A DNA stretch of 64,000 nucleotides from the NCBI GenBank assembly GCA_033398695.1, contig CM065814.1, positions 81,858,358 through 81,922,357 on the forward strand, written 5' to 3'. Positions within the stretch are counted from its first letter, which is position 1, and each line of letters begins with the position of its first letter. This DNA comes from Orobanche coerulescens (Eukaryota > Streptophyta > Magnoliopsida > Lamiales > Orobanchaceae). Position numbers and translations under genes: made by a program. The notes beneath the pieces were generated by a model. It did no database searches and had not been told where the DNA came from. It saw only the letters and a program-made list of their open reading frames with translations. Positions 33,546 to 46,918 of this stretch are shown here, piece after piece.

Positions 33546-35463
33546 TGTAACACCCCAAGAGGCGGCTATTACAGTGCCGTGGACCCCACACTGGGACCCA
33601 TCAGGCGATATCCTAAAACAGATTAAATAAGTATTACTTGTGATACCGAACCACAATAAATAGTCATTACTCCGATTAGGAGTTTATTAAAAATATGGCC
33701 AATGGCCTTATGATACACAGGATCCGAAATACAAGTATAAACCATATAGGGATGGAAAATAATTCAAATACCAATACAACCAGATAGTAATTTAAATGAA
33801 ACATAAATAAGGTAACATTAAACGGCTTAACATAACCGGACAACAAATGATTTGGGCCCTCCGTACTAGTATCCTTCGAACCCTTCGCCGTCAACATGCT
33901 CTTCCCGTGCCTTGCCTTTGCCTCGACCTAAAATACAATACAAGTATTTTGCCCAAAACACAGGGTCATATATACATGATAATTAATTCTTCCGACATTA
34001 TACAATTCACATATGTAGATCTCAAGGAAACATCTCGACTATTAATCATACCCCTCGGGCGTATGAAACAATCAGTCACAAACCGTCGAACACATCCAAT
34101 CATACGTGGACTGTGAACGATTAACAATATGGCTCAAGATGGACATCACAGTACGCCCGATCCGGAAATGTGTCCGTGTACATGTCCACCCTGTATACGG
34201 AATCCAGAATATATGTGTGACAATATACCTAATTAGCCTCACGAACTACGTCTCGTGTGCACAGTCCAATACGGAAATATCCACGCATGACTATATATGT
34301 GCCTGGCTAAAAATCCTACACAATAACCAATCGGAACGCAGATATGATTCCGGATATGTCACGACACAACATGACAACGAATTCAATAAATACATATTCG
34401 ATTAAGGATCAAGAAAACTCACCGAAATGACAATAAAGACCAACGAGATCAACGATTCAAAGCGACGTACTTGGGAATGCAACCCCATGATGTAAACGGA
34501 ATAACGTCAAGGACAATGTCAAATCATGACAAACATTTCATAAACATTCCATACACATGAAATGTGTAACCATCACAAGAATCTAATCATCATTATAACC
34601 AAGCAAGATAACTTGCCTCAATACGGAGATGAGATAATCCTCTTCTTGTCGAAACGAACGAACGACCCTCGACTAATATCGTTTACTCGAACAATCAACC
34701 TTAAACGAAATACATTTTACTCAATAACATATTCGTATAATTATCAATATAGGATTAGTATTACGACACCCTACAATCCTTTAGAATAGTTTCACTATCT
34801 CAAAATGTCAAAGTCTTATGCCAAGAATTCTTTTTACCTCATTACAACCATAAAATCGATTTACAATACTTTTGCCGAATGTTCACATGATTCTTCTTAA
34901 ATAAGAATTCTATCAAGAACATGTTGAATAACCATTTATGATTTTAAGATCATCTTATGTTGATTAAACTTTCCAAAACATTACAATGTTGAAAGGTCAA
35001 AATCTGCACAAATATGTTCATCCACCTCTCATCTAAATTGAATATTAAGCTTACAACAAGGTTATTAGCTATGAGATTACACCATATTCATGAAGGTTAT
35101 CAAAATCATTCTTTACAAAGCTGGAAGATCCATTAACATCATTTATGAAATCACCCAGCTTAGGTTTTAGAATTACAACACTAATCTCCTAACATTCAAC
35201 AAGGTGTTCCTATAAATCTTCATGGATTTGTGAATCTCAACCATAATGATGATAAAGTTTCTAAGGTTTCTGAAATAAGGAAACATTTTACTATCTTCAA
35301 ACATTGGCAAGTTCTTCTCAAGGTAAATGAATATCAAGCATGGTGTTTAAACACTTTATGATATCAATTTTATTGTTTAAATCCAACTATGGTGAGGTTA
35401 ACCGATTCAAAGATGTTCTACTGAGCTAAATTTGTCCAGCAAGATGAGTATGATAGTTACAAC
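33546..35463 (-). mobile_element. G 5' LTR, first segment
   Basis: It begins TGTAACACCCCAAGAGGCGG, near-identical to 17912-19829. It is interrupted at 35463 by Copia element J. The LTR resumes at 45804; about 225 bp corresponding to 19830-20052 are missing, lost together with the right end of J. Confidence 0.9.
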
Positions 35464-37210
35464 TGTTAGGAATATGACCTCGAATGCCACTCAGAGGATG
35501 AGAGAGTGAGAGCAATTGTAATTATGAATATTATATTTAATAAGGCAATTATTATTTCTATATTATTGTATATCACTGGCATTGTGATTTGGTATATAGA
35601 ATAATAGTCCTTGCATTTGAGAGTGAACATTCTACTCCTTATGGAGATAAGGAGATAGGCACTAGAAGTGTTTAGAGCTCGAATGCTTAACTAGTTCGCA
35701 AGTCGATAAAACTTAACAGGACATTAAGTTTTAATAAGACTTGTATAACTGATGCTAGGATGTGTGCACGTCTTGATAGCATAGTTATAAGTATATTGGT
35801 GGGACCAGTATACTCGAACATGACTCATACTCGATTCATCACACGGTATTCACTCTCGGAGAGTCGATGACGAATCGAAGGTTGTGATAGTATACGTGGA
35901 CCTTTGACTTGAGGGTTCGGTAGAAGATGTATGCAGTGACGTTTAGTTTGTCATTAGAGTAGTTAGACTCATTTGCTTAATTCTTGAGTCGACCTCGAAG
36001 TGCGGACTATACGGGCGAGTAGCGATCTTTCTTGAACGCCAAGAAAGGATTCTATCTCTGTTAGTGAGCAGGCGAATGTCCTATACGGTTAATGGCAAAT
36101 AAGATCATAAGTCTTTGGCCAAAGCATTCTGATATAGTCGTATTAGATACACTATTAATCAGTCGGTTTTGATTTGCATTAACACATGTATAGAGTTTAG
36201 TCAACAGTAGGGTTTGACTTTACCGTGACCCGAAGACTTGACCGGGACATCTGATGAAGGGTCTATACGTATATAATATTCACGACATAATGGTTCTGGA
36301 ATGATTCGTTCATTCGTTCTCAGTCGGGGTTTACAGTGCGGCCCGCTAGGCTGGCTAAGTGCTGCCCGCACTCATTGGTTCCTCCCAATGCCGGCTGAGA
36401 CGAACCTACGGAGTCGCGCAATAGGATCAAATAGCGGTCTTATCAATTGTAAGTAGGTTACTGGGTGATTACTTTAATTCATAAATTATATTTCTTAGAG
36501 AAATATATATTTGTGTTTGATATAATTAATTAATTGGATTAATTAATTAGTCCAAACACATTGGAAATAAAATGGATTCGTTTGTGAACATCCGATACAC
36601 GAGGGATTCGTTTTGTGAACATCGATTACAGCCGAGTAAATTCGACCCGTCTTCTTGGAAATTTCCCGTACGGCCGCCCCCCTCCCTCTCGTGTCTCTTT
36701 TAAACTTTTTGTTTGTCACTAGGTGACATATGTGAGGTGTATTTGATACCCTCAATCATGTGTTAAAGGAAGACTTTCATTTTTTTATAAATAAAAGTCT
36801 TTAAAAAGGAGAGAGGACAACTTCTTCTTGTAAGAACTCAAAATCACGAATTTGAGTGAGAGAGTAAGGTTGAAAACTTCATCTTGATCTTAGAGACAAG
36901 ATATAAGAAGAATACATTGAGAGAGAAAATTCCTACAAGCTTCCCTAGCAGCATTCTTGAAGAAAGGAAGCTTGTCGATTTTTCCATCAAGTTCCGGCGT
37001 GTGAAGTAGAGGCATCTTGCTTTAGGTGCTTGGAACGAAGGGCTCTTCATCATCATCATCATCATACGAAGGTTTTTTAGAGACATCATAGGTATGGGAC
37101 TTTGATTCCTTGATCTTCGTATTTTTCTTTTCGTATATACATTACTTGATCGACCCTCTTAGGGATTCCGTTATTCTTCCGCTGCGTTTATTTTATGTGG
37201 AATCCCAACA
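35464..37210 (+). mobile_element. Copia element J 5' LTR, 1747 bp
   Basis: It starts TGTTAGGAATATG and ends AATCCCAACA, with a primer-binding site after one base. The second LTR at 42836-44670 is closely similar but carries 80 more bases (43801-43880). A short CATCATCATC microsatellite near 37050 differs in length between the two LTRs. A reading frame in the LTR on the minus strand (near 36844-37089) comes from this repeat and is not a gene. Confidence 0.92.
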
Positions 37211-38899
37211 GTGGTATCGGAGCGAGGTCAAATATATCGTATATACGATCATCTTTGCATTTGGAATGTTATTTGATGATGTTTATGATTTAGAATCATA
37301 ATAGATATAATCGAAGAAATTTAATCGTTCGTAGTAAGTCAAGTTTCGAATATTTTATGTGAATTATAAATCTGAAAAATTTGATTTTTGTTGATTTATA
37401 AGTTCTTCATGAATTTAAGAAACTTTTTCGTTTTGGAAGCGAGTCGAAAAAATGAGAAAAACGGGGGTTAAACACGAATACATACGAAGCAGCCTTGACT
37501 TGCGGCTGCTTGCTGGCCGGCGAGAGTGACTCGGTAGGCTCATGGCTGGTCGGCCCGGCCTGGCAGGCGATGGCGAGTGACTCGGTCGGGCGATTCTCGG
37601 GTTTTGGCCCGATTTTGAATCGGGCCGTGGGTGGGCACGATCTTGGATTTTCGGGACTCCATTTTTGTGTTTATATTTTGTTGTAATAATTTTCGAAATT
37701 TAAATTGGATTTAATTGGATTTAATAAAATATTTGGAATATCTTTTTATTAAGGGAAATTATTAGACGAGAATATTGTTTTGGCCGGATTACTTTGAACG
37801 GATTAAAATGACGATTATAAATATTAATTTGATTAATATTGTAGAAATTAAATATATTAATTTTTATATTAATTGGATTAATATATTAATTGATTATTTG
37901 ATTTCATTTACCGTTACATGTTGTATGGAATGCCTTATGTGATGGTGATATAGCTCGTGGACTTAGTTGTTGATTTGTTCGATTCGATATGGTTGTAAAG
38001 GCCATTTTGAGCCTATTTATGTTTACTAGAAAATATGTATTATAGGACGTATTGTTCAATGATGTAATTATTCATATGGCTATGACGAAGACCGAAGACG
38101 ACCAACTAGAAGACGAAGAATCAATACTGTATTTTTCCTTTCTTTATTTAGCTTGGCCCAATACTTAGGAAAAAGTCCATGAGCTATATGTTGGTAGTAA
38201 CTAGGTTGCTATTTATTGTTTTTCATTTTGAATGATTGACAAACCACAAACCGCGCTTATAAACGGATTAATGTGCAAAGTGTAACATATAATCGCGTTA
38301 ATACTCCCACTTACAAACACTAAGTTATAAAGGTTACGAGGTTTCCTACCCTCCGCCAAACTCATGGAAAATTGAAATCTAAACCGGAATATTATTCTTC
38401 CGAGTATGTCGGGGTAATATTTTGGGGGAAAGTTGATAAATTCCTAGAGTGCATTAGATGCCTTTGGTTGTGACAAATCAAACCCCTATAAACCGTATAG
38501 GTTGCCGGGTAAGATTCAATTGTCAGACTAATAGGAGTTGACGGTTTAAACTTAGATAGTTCAGCGAGCCATAGAAACCGAATGGGTTGAGGGCAAGTGA
38601 ACTAGGGGTAAAAGAAGATCGAATCATCCATTTGATGGGTTGTTATTAGACACCACTTTATAAAGAATAATAGAATATAAACCGTATGGGTTGCCCTCTA
38701 TTAAACTTTGTAAAGAAATCGATCACCACTACGAAGTCACCCAAGGCTTCCGGATTTAACATGGGAGTGTGTAAATGCCGATAAAATAAAGGGAGCCGAG
38801 TTATGAATAAAGAAAGTCCTTAAATTCTTTACTCGGATCATAATTAAACAATCACTAACGAATCTCATATTATTCTCTGCAGTTAACAAAACTCTCAAT
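37211..38899 (+). other. Element J leader with primer-binding site
   Basis: TGGTATCGGAGC (37212-37223) is the primer-binding site. The 1.7-kb leader is long and non-coding. A GC-rich patch (37490-37640) contains two copies of a GGCGAGAGTGACTCGGT-like block, followed by AT-rich sequence. The first 1130 bases are duplicated at 44671-45803. No promoter or small gene is evident. Confidence 0.75.
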
Positions 38900-40345
38900 A
38901 TGACAATGAACCCACTCGCTATACTACTTGAAAAGAACGTCCTGACTGGTCCGAACTATGTGGACTGGCTTCGGAACTTGAGGATTGTCCTAACTATGGA
39001 AATGCTGGGATACGTCTTGAGGCGGACATCCCAGCGGCTCCTGCAAGAACCCGAGCCAATCAGGAAGATGTCGATGCCCATGAGAAATGGGTAAAAGACG
39101 ACATAAGAGTGCGAGGGTACATGTTAGGCTCAATGACCAATGAGCTTCAACGTGCCCATGAAAAGATGATGTCTTCACGAGCCATCTTAGCGCACCTGGC
39201 TGAGCTCTATGGATAGCATAGCCGAACTGCTAGATATGAGATATCAAAGCAATTATTCGGCGCCAGGATGAAGGAAGGAGAGAAGGTTGGGGACCATGTC
39301 CTCAAGATGATCTCGATGATTGAGAGATTGGAAGCTCTTGATTTTCAGATGCATGCATCTCTCCAAACTGACCTTATCCTGCAGTCACTTCCTGACTCCT
39401 TTTCCCATTTGTCATGAACTTCAACTGCAATGAGATTGCATGTAACTTAGCTGGGCTAATGAACAAACTGACGACTGCCCAGTCTCAGATGAAGACAAAG
39501 GGAAATGAAGCTGCAGTTGTGATTTCTTCTAAGACTTGGAAGTACAAGAATAAGTAGAAAAAGAACAAGAAGCAGTTAGGTCCGATAGCCAAGATCGACA
39601 AGGAAAGAGGCAAGGCCCCAATGGTTCAAAAGAGCAAAGGGGCCAAGAAAACGGATGTATGCCTCAACTTCGGTGAGCTAGGCCACTGGAAGAGGTATTG
39701 TCCAAAGCTTGACCGTAATGCGCCTTCAGGTACGGAACTACTAGTTTTAGAAACAAATTGTTCTGTAACTGTATATTCTACTTCTTGGATACTTGATTCC
39801 GGTGCGAGTTCTCACATTTGTACAATGAATCAGGATCTGGAACGAAGTAGGAAGCTGGATTCAGGGGAGGTGATGGTCACCGTCGGAAGTGGGCATAGTG
39901 TCGAGGCTTCTGATATCGGATCCCTTATGTTGGATTTAGAATCTGGTTTTATTCTCACTTTAGAAGATGTACTTGTTTTGCCCAAGGGGCACAAGAATAT
40001 TATCAATTCGGTCATGGACCGAAAGGGATTTCACTTCTTTATTGGAGATGGGTCCTGTCGTATTTATTTTAGAAATAAATTGGTTGGTACTGCTACATTA
40101 TTAAATGGTTTATACCATTTAAATTTAAAGAATAAGACAAGTGTGAACACTATAACTAGGAAGCGTGGTAGGGATGAAACGAACAAAGCACTTAAGTGTA
40201 ATCTTAGACTTGGTCATATCGGTCAGACCAAGGTTCATAAAATGGAGAAAGATGGGCTTACGGGTCTATTGGGATCGGATCCCTATCCAACTTGTGAATC
40301 TTGCCTTCAAGGCAAAATGACTAAGTTACCCTTCGGGGACTTTTG
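38900..40345 (+). pseudogene. Element J gag, zinc knuckle, protease and pre-integrase
   Basis: The ATG at 38900 starts MTMNPLAILLEKNVLTGPNYVDWLRNL-type Copia gag (UBN2-like). A frameshift lies near 39020, a stop near 39213 and another frameshift near 39413. From 39621 the frame is open: the zinc knuckle reads CLNFGELGHWKRYC, with the second cysteine replaced by F; the protease active site LDSGASSH is intact; the pre-integrase stretch includes RLGHIGQTKVHKM and CESCLQGKMTK. It ends in a stop at 40344-40346, just before integrase. Confidence 0.83.
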
Positions 40346-42820
40346 AAAGAGTCTTTGAAAAACTTGGATTGATCCATACCGAGCGTCTGTGGTCCTTTTG
40401 AAGTGGCACGAGACGGCTTTGATTTCATTACATTCACCGATGACCATACTGTATGGATTCGTGTACTTAATGAAACATAAGTCTGAAGCTTTTGATAAAT
40501 TCAAGGAATTTAAAGCCCTAGTTTAAAATCAAACAGTAACCGTGTTAAGACTCTTCGGTCGGATCGGGTGGTGAGTACATGAGTACCGAATTTGATGAGT
40601 TCTTAAAAGAACTAGGAATAGTGTCACAATTCACTCCTCCGGCTACTCCACAATTAAATGGTGTATCGGAAAGAAGGAACCGAACCTTGTTGGACATGGT
40701 TCGCTCCATGCTTAACTATCTTGATCTACCGATTTATCCGTGGGGTTACGCGCTCCTTCTTCTTTGTGCATATCTTGAGCAGATGTCCTTCCAAATCCGT
40801 TCCTAAGACTCCCCATGAGATGTGGAGAGGTAGGAAACCAAGTCTTAATCACATTAGGATTTGGGGATGCCCTGCTTATGTCAAGAAGACTAAAGTAGAG
40901 AAATTGGAAACTAGGTATGTGAAAGGTCGTTTCATAGGATATCCAGGGGATTCCATGGGATATCTATTCTACATGCATGAAGATCATAGGATCATCGTTG
41001 CTATACAAGCACACTTCCTGGAAGATCAGTTTATTCAGAAGGAGGCGAGTAGAAATATTTCTTTGGAAGAAATAAAAGAAACACCAAATGAGACACCTAT
41101 GCAAGATATAACAACCGAACCTTCTGAAATACAAATACAACCTCGCAAGTCTAGTAGAATTTCTCAATTACCTGAGAGTTATGGCTATCTGCATCAAGAG
41201 GAATTGGGTGTCCATGAGATGACAGAAAGTAGTCAAGAGAATGATCCTTCTACATACGACCAAGCGATGGTAGACGTTGACTCCACCAAGTGGCAAGAAG
41301 CTATGGAAGCTGAGATAGACTCAATGCATGCTAATCAGGTCTGGACTTTAGTAGATCGTCCTAAAGGCATAGTGCCTATTGGAAACAAATGGATCTATAA
41401 GAGAAAGACTGATGGAGATGGCAAGGTTGATACCTATAAGGCCAGGCTTGTGGCAAAGGGTTATTCCCAAAGAGAAGGAATCGATTACTTCGAGACCTTC
41501 TCGCATGTAGCTATGATTAAGTCTATTCGCATGATGCTTGCTATAGCAGCCCATTTAGATTATGAAAAATGGCAAATGGATGTGAAAACGGCATTCCTAA
41601 ATGGATTCCTCGAGGAGGAGATTTATATGGAACAGCCTAAGGGATTCATATCTCAAACCAATATTCATAAAGTATGCAAACTTCAGCGTGCCATTTATGG
41701 ACTGAAGCAAGCTTCACGGAGTTGGAATCTTCGTTTTAACGAGACAGTTAAAGAGTTTCATTTTGTCCAAAATGAAGAAGAGCCCTGTATTTACAAGAAG
41801 GTTAGTGGGAGAAAAATTGCGTTCTTAATACTATATGTAGATGACATTCTACTTATAGGAAACGACGTAGGAATGCTCAGTTCTGTGAAAGCTTGGCTTT
41901 CTAAAGAGTTCTCAATGAAAGACTTGGGAGAAGCTACCTATATTCTGGGTATTCGTCTCTACCGGGATAGAGCGAAAAGAATGTTAGGTCTTTCCCAAGC
42001 CCTATACATAGAAAAGATCCTAAAGCGATTTAGGATGGAAGATTCTAAAAGAGGGTTTCTACCTATGCAACATGGTGCAAAACTTTCCTTAGAGATGTGT
42101 CCTCAAAGTGAGGAAGATAGAAAGGAAATGAGCAAGGTACCTTATGCTTCGGCAGTAGGTAGCCTTATGTATGCAATGATTTGCACTAGACCGGACATTG
42201 CCTATGCTGTGAGCGTAGTAAGTCGGTTTCAGTCAAATCTAGGGCAGGAACATTGGATCGTCAGAAAGAACATTCTTAAGTACCTAAGGAGGACTAAAGA
42301 CTTGGTTCTTACATACGGCGGTGGAGAACTAAGAGTGATGGGTTATACAGACTCAGATTTTTCGGGGGACATGGATGCTCAGATGTCCACATCAGGGTAT
42401 ATCTTTACTCTGAATGGTGGGGCAGTTTCTTGGAGAAGTGCCAAGCAAAGTTCGACTGCTATCTCTACATGTCAAGCCGAATATCAGGCAGCCACGGAGG
42501 CTGCTAAAGAAGCGATTTGGATAAAGAAGTTCAATGAGGAACTTCAAGTGGTTCCTAACGCAGAGAATCCCATGACACTGTTTTGTGACAACGACGGAGC
42601 TGTTGCATAGGCTAAGGAGCCTAGGGCTCACCACAACACCAAACATATTGCGAGAAAATATCATTTTGTTAGAGAAATGGTTCGGGATGGGAATGTTACA
42701 CTGCTGAGAGTATACACAGCAAATAACGTTGCTGATCCGCTTACCAAGCCACTATCTCAGAAGGCCTTAGAGAGACATCTGGAGAGTATGGGTATTAGAT
42801 ACCATAGTTTGTGGCATTGA
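40346..42820 (+). pseudogene. Element J integrase, reverse transcriptase and RNase H
   Basis: The integrase core is damaged (stops near 40478 and 40526, frameshift near 40770), but RTLRSDRG, SERRNRTLLDMVRSM and WGCPAYVK are visible. From about 40770 one frame is open to 42608: RT with WIYKRKTDGDGKVDTYKARL, KWQMDVKTAFLNGFLEEEIY, YGLKQASRSWN and the catalytic YVDD (about 41837), then RNase H with TDSDF and QAEYQAA. A TAG at 42608 interrupts a normal GAVAQAKEPR-like segment. The frame then continues to NVADPLTKPL and a natural stop at 42818-42820. The order IN-RT-RH and the motifs make it Ty1/Copia, of the lineage with 1.7-1.9-kb LTRs (Angela-like; not certain). Confidence 0.87.
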
Positions 42821-42822
42821 GT

Positions 42823-42835
42823 TCAAGTGGGAGAT
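42823..42835 (+). other. Polypurine tract of J
   Basis: TCAAGTGGGAGAT directly precedes TGTTAGGAATATG of the 3' LTR. Confidence 0.75.
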
Positions 42836-44670
42836 TGTTAGGAATATGCCCTCGAATGCCACTCAGAGGATGAGAGAGTGAGAGCAATTGTAATTATGAA
42901 TATTATATTTAATAAGGCAATTATTATTTCTATATTATTGTATATCACTGGCATTGTGATTTGGTATATAGAATAATAGTCCTTGCATTTGAGAGTGAAC
43001 ATTCTACTCCTTATGGAGATAAGGAGATAGGCACTAGAAGTGTTTAGAGCTCGAATGCTTAACTAGTTCGCAAGTCGATAAAACTTAACAGGACATTAAG
43101 TTTTAATAAGACTTGTATAACTGATGCTAGGATGTGTGCACGTCTTGATAGCATAGTTATAAGTATATTGGTGGGACCAATATACTCGAACATGACTCAT
43201 ACTCGATTCAGTCACACGGTATTCACTCTCGGAGAGTCGATGACGAATCGAAGGTTGTGATAGTATATGTGGACCTTTGACTTGAGGGTTCGGTAGAAGA
43301 TGTGTCCGTGACGTTTAGTTTGTCATTAGAGTAGTTAGACTCATTTGCTTAATTCTTGAGTCGACCTCGAAGTGCGGACTATACGGGCGGAGTAGCGATC
43401 TTCTTGAACGCCAAGAAAGGATTCTATCTCCTGTTAGTGAGCAGGCGAATGTCCTATACGGTTAATGGCAAATAAGATCATAAGTCTTTGGCCAAAGCAT
43501 TCTGATATAGTCGTATTAGATACACTATTAATCAGTCGGTTTTGATTTGCATTAACACATGTATAGAGTTTAGTCAACAGTAGGATTTGACTTTACCGTG
43601 ACCCGAAGACTTGACCGAGACATCTGATGAAGGGTCTATACGTATATAGTATTCACGGCATAATGGTTCTGGAATGATTCGTTCATTCGTTCTCAGTCGG
43701 GGTTTACAGTGCGGCCCGCTAGGCTGGCTAAGTGCTGCCCGCACTCATTGGTTCCTCCCAATGCCGGCTGAGACGAACCTACGGAGTCTCGCAATAGGAT
43801 CATTGATGGATAAATGTGAATTAATAATCTCTCTTATAATATTAGATATTAGATATCTAAGTTTGATTTATCGGATAAATCAAATAGCGGTCTTATCAAT
43901 TGTAAGTAGGTTACTGGGTGATTACTTTAATTCATAAATTATATTTCTTAGAGAAATATATATTTGTGTTTGATATAATTAATTAATTGGATTAATTAAT
44001 TAGTCCAAACACATTGGAAATAAAACGGATTCGTTTGACGAACATCCGATACGAGGGATTCGTTTTGTGAACATCCGATTACGAGCCGAGTAAATTCGAC
44101 CCGTCTTCTTGGAAATTTCCCTTAAGGCCGTCACCCTCCCTCTCTTGTCTCTTTTAAACTTATTTTATGTCACTAGGTGACATATGTGAGGTGTATTTGA
44201 TACCCTCAATCATGTGTTAAAGGAAGACTTTCATTTTTTTATAAATAAAAGTCTTTAAAAAGGAGAGAGGACAACTTCTTCTTGTAAGAACTCAAAATCA
44301 CGAATTTGAGTGAGAGAGTAAGGTTGAAAACTTCATCTTGATCTTAGAGACAAGATATAAGAAGAATACATTGAGAGATAAAATTCCTACAAGCTTCCCT
44401 AGCCGCATTCTTGAAGAAAGGAAGCTTGTCGATTTTTCCATCAAGTTCCGGCGTGTGAAGTAGAGGCATCTTGCTTTAGGTGCTTGGAACGAAGGGCTCT
44501 TCATCATCATCATCATCATCATCATACGAAGGTTTTTCAGAGACATCATAGGTATGGGACTTTGATTCCTTGATCTTCGTATTTTTCTTTTCGTATATAC
44601 ATTACTTGATCGATCCCCTTAGGGATTCCGTTATTCTTCCGCTGCGTTTATTTTCTGTGGAATCCCAACA
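42836..44670 (+). mobile_element. Copia element J second LTR, 1835 bp
   Basis: It begins TGTTAGGAATATG and ends AATCCCAACA. It is followed by a second primer-binding site and a second leader rather than flanking DNA. It holds 80 bases (43801-43880) absent from the first LTR, including an inverted repeat TTTGATTTATC/GATAAATCAAA. The first LTR appears to have lost this by deletion between short ATCA repeats. Confidence 0.9.
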
Positions 44671-45803
44671 GTGGTATCGGAGCAAGGTCAAATATATCGT
44701 ATATACGATCATCTTTGCATTTGGAATGTTATTTGATGATGTTTATGATTTAGAATCATAATAGATATAATCGAAGAAATTTAATCGTTCGTAGTAAGTC
44801 AAGATTCGAATATTTTATGTGAATTATAAATCTGAAAAATTTGATTTTTGTTGATTTATAAGTTCTTCATGAAGTTAAGAAACTTTTTTGTTTTGGAAGC
44901 GAGTCGAAAAAATGAGAAAAACGGGGGTTAAACACGAATACCGCACGAAGACGCAGCTGCCGGCAGCAGCTTCTTGATCGCCGCTGGCGGCGAGAGTGAC
45001 TCGGTAGGCTCAGTAGCTGGTCGGCCACTGCTGGCGGCGATGGCGAGAGTGACTCGGTCAGGCGATTCTCGGGTTTTCGGCCCGATTTTGAATCGGGCCG
45101 TGGTGGGCGATCTCTTGGATTTTCCGACTCCATTTTGTGTTTATATTTCGTTCTAATAATTATCGAAATTTAAATAGGATATAATTGGATTTAATAAAAG
45201 ATTTTGTATATATTTAAATTAAGGAAAAATAATAGACGAGAATATAGTTTTGGCGGCATTACTTTGAGCATTAAAATGACGATTATAAATATTAATTTGA
45301 TTAATATTGTAGAAATTAAATAGATTAATTTTTATATTAATTGGATTAATATATTAATTGATTATTTAATTTTATTTACCATTACATGTTGTATGGAATG
45401 CCTTATGTGATGGTGATATAGCTCGTGGACTTAGTTGTTGATTTGTTCGATTCGATATGGTTGTAAAGGCCATTTTGAGCCTATTTATTTTTACTAGAAA
45501 ATATGTATTATAGGACGTATTGTTCAATGATGTAATTATTCATATGGCTATGACGAAGACCGAAGACGACCGACTAGAAGACGAAGAATCAATACTGTAT
45601 TTTTCCTTTCTTTATTTGGCTTGGCCCAATACTTAGAAAAAAGTCCATGAGCTATATGTTGGTAGTAACTAGGTTGCTATTTATTGTTTTTCATTTTGAA
45701 TGATTGACAAACCACAAACCGCGCTTATAAACGGATTAATGTGCAAAGTGTAACATATAATCGCGTTAATACTTCCACTTACAAACACTAAGTTATAAAG
45801 GTT
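44671..45803 (+). other. Second, truncated copy of the J leader
   Basis: It repeats 37211-38344 with substitutions and small indels, including the primer-binding site (44672-44683) and the GC-rich patch. It stops at AAGTTATAAAGGTTA, where G LTR sequence begins. LTR-interior-LTR-leader is what remains after unequal recombination gave a three-LTR tandem and a later deletion removed the right end. Confidence 0.88.
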
Positions 45804-46525
45804 ACACTCCAAGCTCAAGAACACCTCCTAATCTTCAAGATAATGAGCTCCACTCCAAGATTTAAGGCTTAAATGCAAGTTGGAGGAGTTTGATATCGAT
45901 TTGGGGGTGCAGAGGGACGATAAATGGAGAGAGACTCGATTTATAGTTGTGAAGAAATGAAAAACAGGCTGGTCCTATAAATAGACTGTGCAGACTTAGC
46001 GCACGCTATCGGGAAAATTTAGCGTATGCTAATGCACTTACGTACGCTAACCGGTTAATATTACGTACGTAAGCGGCTTACAGAGGCTACTGACTTGAAT
46101 CCACAGGTTATTAGCGCACGCTGATTACAAAGGTGTTACACATGCTAATAAAAGTTGACCCAGGCCGACACGACAGCTCAGACATCACACTCATGCATGC
46201 CAATGGATAAGAGGTTCACGTGCTGTAGTCAACTGATGTCAGATTCTCTCTTAGCGTACGCAACGGAGGAATCATTACGCATGTTAAGGCACAAGATTAA
46301 CATACGTTAATCATTCTACGTAGCGTACGCTACATCAACAGAAAAGTTCAAAAAAATGCAACTCTCTAATTAACATCGAATCATCAAGTATGAAATGAAA
46401 TAACAACGATATGAAGTTCAAATCTATAATACCTCAATATAATACTAAATGTAATGATTCACGATAATCAATTTATTCGAATATATAACGACAGATAAAA
46501 ATGAAAATTACAGTCGGATATTACA
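45804..46525 (-). mobile_element. G 5' LTR, second segment
   Basis: It matches 20053-20775 and 27661-28383, ending GGATATTACA. It is followed by AGTAC, the right target duplication. It contains the third copy of the G palindrome array (45997-46332) and TATA region (about 45976). Confidence 0.9.
45997..46332. repeat. Palindrome array in G 5' LTR
   Basis: This has the 4+2+4 layout as in the other two G copies, with point changes such as TAGCGTATGCTA (46020) and TTACACATGCTA (46136). Confidence 0.9.
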
Positions 46526-46530
46526 AGTAC
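46526..46530. other. Target site duplication of element G, right copy
   Basis: AGTAC is identical to 17907-17911. The gag frame of D continues directly after it. Confidence 0.92.
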
Positions 46531-46918
46531 TGTCCCAGATCAGTCCAAACCGCTCGTGCGCGAGACTTTTTCAGTGCTCGACCACAGAATATGCCAGTAC
46601 TAGAGATCATTCGGGCCTACCAAACCGAGCTAAGTTACATCTCGCAGATGGTTCCATCATAAGATCAACAAATATGCCACCTTGCACAGAGGTTACCGGA
46701 AGATGTACAATGCTATGCCGCCAGATTCCACTGCATGACTCTGAGGGCGTACGAAGACGTGGTCACAGCATATGCCGGTACTGTTGTTAATACCGACACC
46801 GGACATAACTCGAACAAGCAAAAGACATCAGCTCATTCACGGAGCAGCAACAAAACAAATTCGGGGCCCGCATCTTCTTTTAAGTCAGCAGTTCGGTACA
46901 GGCGGGTCAGCCACCATT
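46531..46918 (+). pseudogene. Element D gag, continued
   Basis: It continues the D gag after the G insertion: RDFFSARPQNMPVLEIIRAY, a stop, then LAQRLPEDVQCYAARFHCM and LRAYEDVVTAYAG, followed by a serine/asparagine-rich linker. This matches the second half of the Gypsy gag domain. It ends without a zinc knuckle where an F LTR remnant begins. The D pol and 3' LTR are absent from the window, so a deletion joined D to the F remnant. Confidence 0.75.

Noticed and set aside
36844..37089. Minus-strand frame starting MMSLKNLRMMMM, also at 44298
   Set aside because: It lies in both J LTRs and is created by the CATCAT microsatellite. Length changes with the repeat and no domain is present.
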